Below, one piece after another: positions 49,332 through 50,397 of a stretch of 50,397 nt of DNA (its first letter is position 1; each line of letters begins with the position of its first letter). The position numbers were made by a program, and so were the translations under genes. Under the pieces are notes generated by a model. It searched no databases and was not told where the DNA came from. It saw nothing but the letters and a program-made list of their open reading frames with translations. This DNA comes from a virus: IMG/VR virus record IMGVR_UViG_3300008516_000100, positions 1 to 50,397 of that record; one strand, written 5' to 3'.

Positions 49332-50236
49332 TGAAGTATCCAAAAATTAAGCTTCTTGGACATAAGGACAATGATGGCATTCTGACTAAGGGTGATCATC
49401 TTTATATTGAAGAAAAAATCGATGGCGGAAATTTTCGGTTTATGTTGACCGAAGAAGGAAAGCTATTCTTTGGTTCTCGAAAGGTTGATCTTGGAGATGA
49501 GGATAAAGATTTCGAGGGACAGTTTCATCGATGTATTGAATATATTAAGGAAAACATTAATCAAGAGTACAGGGAAAGGATTGGAAGCTCAGCAGTATTT
49601 TTTGGAGAAAGTTGCACTAAACATACTGTGAATTATGATTGGGAGAAGATTCCCCCGTGTCTTATTTATGATATTTATGATTTACACAAAGAGTGTTTTA
49701 TGAATGCTACAAAGGTACATAGAAGTTGTCGACAGATGAACTTACTGATGGTTCCCATTCTTGAATTCGCAAGATATGGGGAAGGTCCGATTAAAACGTG
49801 GATTGAAAAAACAGAGTTTCCATCTGAATATGCTTTAGATGGTAAAGCTGAAGGTATTGTTATTAAAAATTATGATAAACAATTATTCGCAAAAATTATT
49901 GATCCTAGATTTAAGGAGAAAAATAAAGAGACTTTTGGTAAAGGAAAGAAATGGGCGGAAGATGATACGGAAAGATTTATTGCGACTTATTGCACAAATA
50001 TGAGGATCGAAAAATTTATATTTAAATTGATTGATGAGGGGCATAAGTTAGATAGGACAATGATGAAGTATCTTCCGGTTGGCGTTTATAAGGATATCTG
50101 GGAAGAGGAATGGCAAGAGATTATTTTTACTAAATTTGTTTTAGATACAAATAGTATAAAGAAGGCAGTTGCTAAACGATGTTTAAAGGTTCTTGATGAT
50201 ATGATGATTAATAATGCTTTGAATAAGGTGGAATAA
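49331..50236 (+). CDS. RNA ligase-like nucleotidyltransferase (Rnl2/DNA ligase superfamily)
   Basis: 301 residues from ATG 49331 (a GTG one codon earlier is possible). Motif I EEKIDGGNF with Lys29 as the AMP acceptor, FFGESC (90-95) as motif III, EGIVIKNY (174-181) as motif IV and FAKII (187-190) as motif V. The G-N-F after KIDG is closer to T4 Rnl2-type RNA ligases than to replicative DNA ligases. It could repair cleaved tRNA or seal nicks in the viral genome. Ends with TAATG overlap. Confidence 0.8.
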   Translation: MKYPKIKLLGHKDNDGILTKGDHLYIEEKIDGGNFRFMLTEEGKLFFGSRKVDLGDEDKDFEGQFHRCIEYIKENINQEYRERIGSSAVFFGESCTKHTVNYDWEKIPPCLIYDIYDLHKECFMNATKVHRSCRQMNLLMVPILEFARYGEGPIKTWIEKTEFPSEYALDGKAEGIVIKNYDKQLFAKIIDPRFKEKNKETFGKGKKWAEDDTERFIATYCTNMRIEKFIFKLIDEGHKLDRTMMKYLPVGVYKDIWEEEWQEIIFTKFVLDTNSIKKAVAKRCLKVLDDMMINNALNKVE

Positions 50237-50397
50237 TGGTAGAAAAAAGTAAAGTTGAAGTACGTGAAGAGTTTGATACGAATGCGATTAAGTGGGGATA
50301 TCGAGTTGGTATAACCGATACTGCAATTGCGAAGCCCTTGTATTGGTGCGTTTTAAATATTTATAATTTACAACAACAACTAGAAAAGATTATAAAA
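50236..50397 (+). CDS. Hypothetical protein, runs off the window end
   Basis: 54 residues visible (MVEKSKVEVREEFD..., then WGYRVGITDTAIAKPLYWCVL and a helical QQQLEKIIK). AAGGTGG lies before the ATG, which overlaps the ligase stop. No stop inside the window. Joined to position 1 the frame ends at 21, giving 60 residues. No family recognised. Confidence 0.5.
   Translation, partial: MVEKSKVEVREEFDTNAIKWGYRVGITDTAIAKPLYWCVLNIYNLQQQLEKIIK

Noticed and set aside
1-50397. Insertion sequence, integrase, attachment site or lysogeny genes
   Set aside because: No transposase, integrase or repressor-type gene recognised, and no terminal inverted repeats noticed; a lytic or non-integrating lifestyle is likely but not proven.

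Overview
The window looks like the complete or nearly complete genome of a tailed double-stranded DNA virus (head-tail, Caudoviricetes-like) that probably infects an archaeon. The virion genes are standard: TerL, portal, MuF-like protein, HK97-type protease/scaffold, HK97-fold capsid protein, connectors, tail tube, frameshifted tail chaperone, tape measure, hub and fibres. The host inference rests on several observations: TATA-box-like promoters about 25 nt from starts, strong GAGGTGAT ribosome sites, an archaeo-eukaryotic primase, a RadA/RecA-like ATPase and an XPF/Hef-type ERCC4 nuclease. No peptidoglycan-type endolysin is recognisable. DNA is A+T-rich throughout. The exact host cannot be told from the sequence. 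The last reading frame runs off position 50397 and, if joined to position 1, stops at position 21, so the molecule is probably circular or circularly permuted.

Layout. (1) 1-5562: a small membrane protein, a possible structured RNA region, two tandem paralogues, three tandem FkbM-family methyltransferases, a GT4-type glycosyltransferase and a C-terminally anchored membrane protein. This looks like a glycan-decoration module. (2) 5564-5854: the only convincing minus-strand gene, a small zinc-binding protein, divergent from the terminase and sharing its TATA region. (3) 5912-20151: packaging and head genes, three tandem decoration-like proteins, capsid protein, connectors and two tandem tail-tube paralogues; a SAM methyltransferase and a Cys-rich protein are inserted among the head genes. 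(4) 20186-31268: tail chaperones (with a lambda-type GGGAAAG slippery site), tape measure, a hub that appears split by an inserted beta-sandwich module, and module-shuffled fibre proteins including one with about 30 short repeats. (5) 31269-31617: a gene-free control region with T-tracts, hairpins and a TATA box. (6) 31618-50397: early/replication genes, tightly overlapping: zinc metallopeptidase, many small Zn-binding or basic proteins, Cas4/RecB-like nuclease, RecA-like ATPase, ERCC4 nuclease, primase, phosphoesterase, then a nucleotide/DNA modification cluster (dNMP kinase, AsnB-like ATPase, all-alpha NTP pyrophosphatase, Fe-S UDG-like protein, atypical C5-cytosine methyltransferase, thymidylate-synthase-fold enzyme with an Asp at the base-specifying position, dCMP deaminase), family A DNA polymerase and an RNA-ligase-like enzyme.

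Two points stand out. First, several genes appear to start at AUU, AUC or AUA, each placed three bases after a GAGGTGAT-like ribosome site; the clearest (30921) has no Met codon anywhere in the frame. Second, the thymidylate-synthase-like enzyme carries the Asn-to-Asp change typical of dCMP hydroxymethylases and sits with a T4-like set of nucleotide enzymes, suggesting modified cytosine in the viral DNA. All assignments are from reading the sequence by eye; no searches were run.
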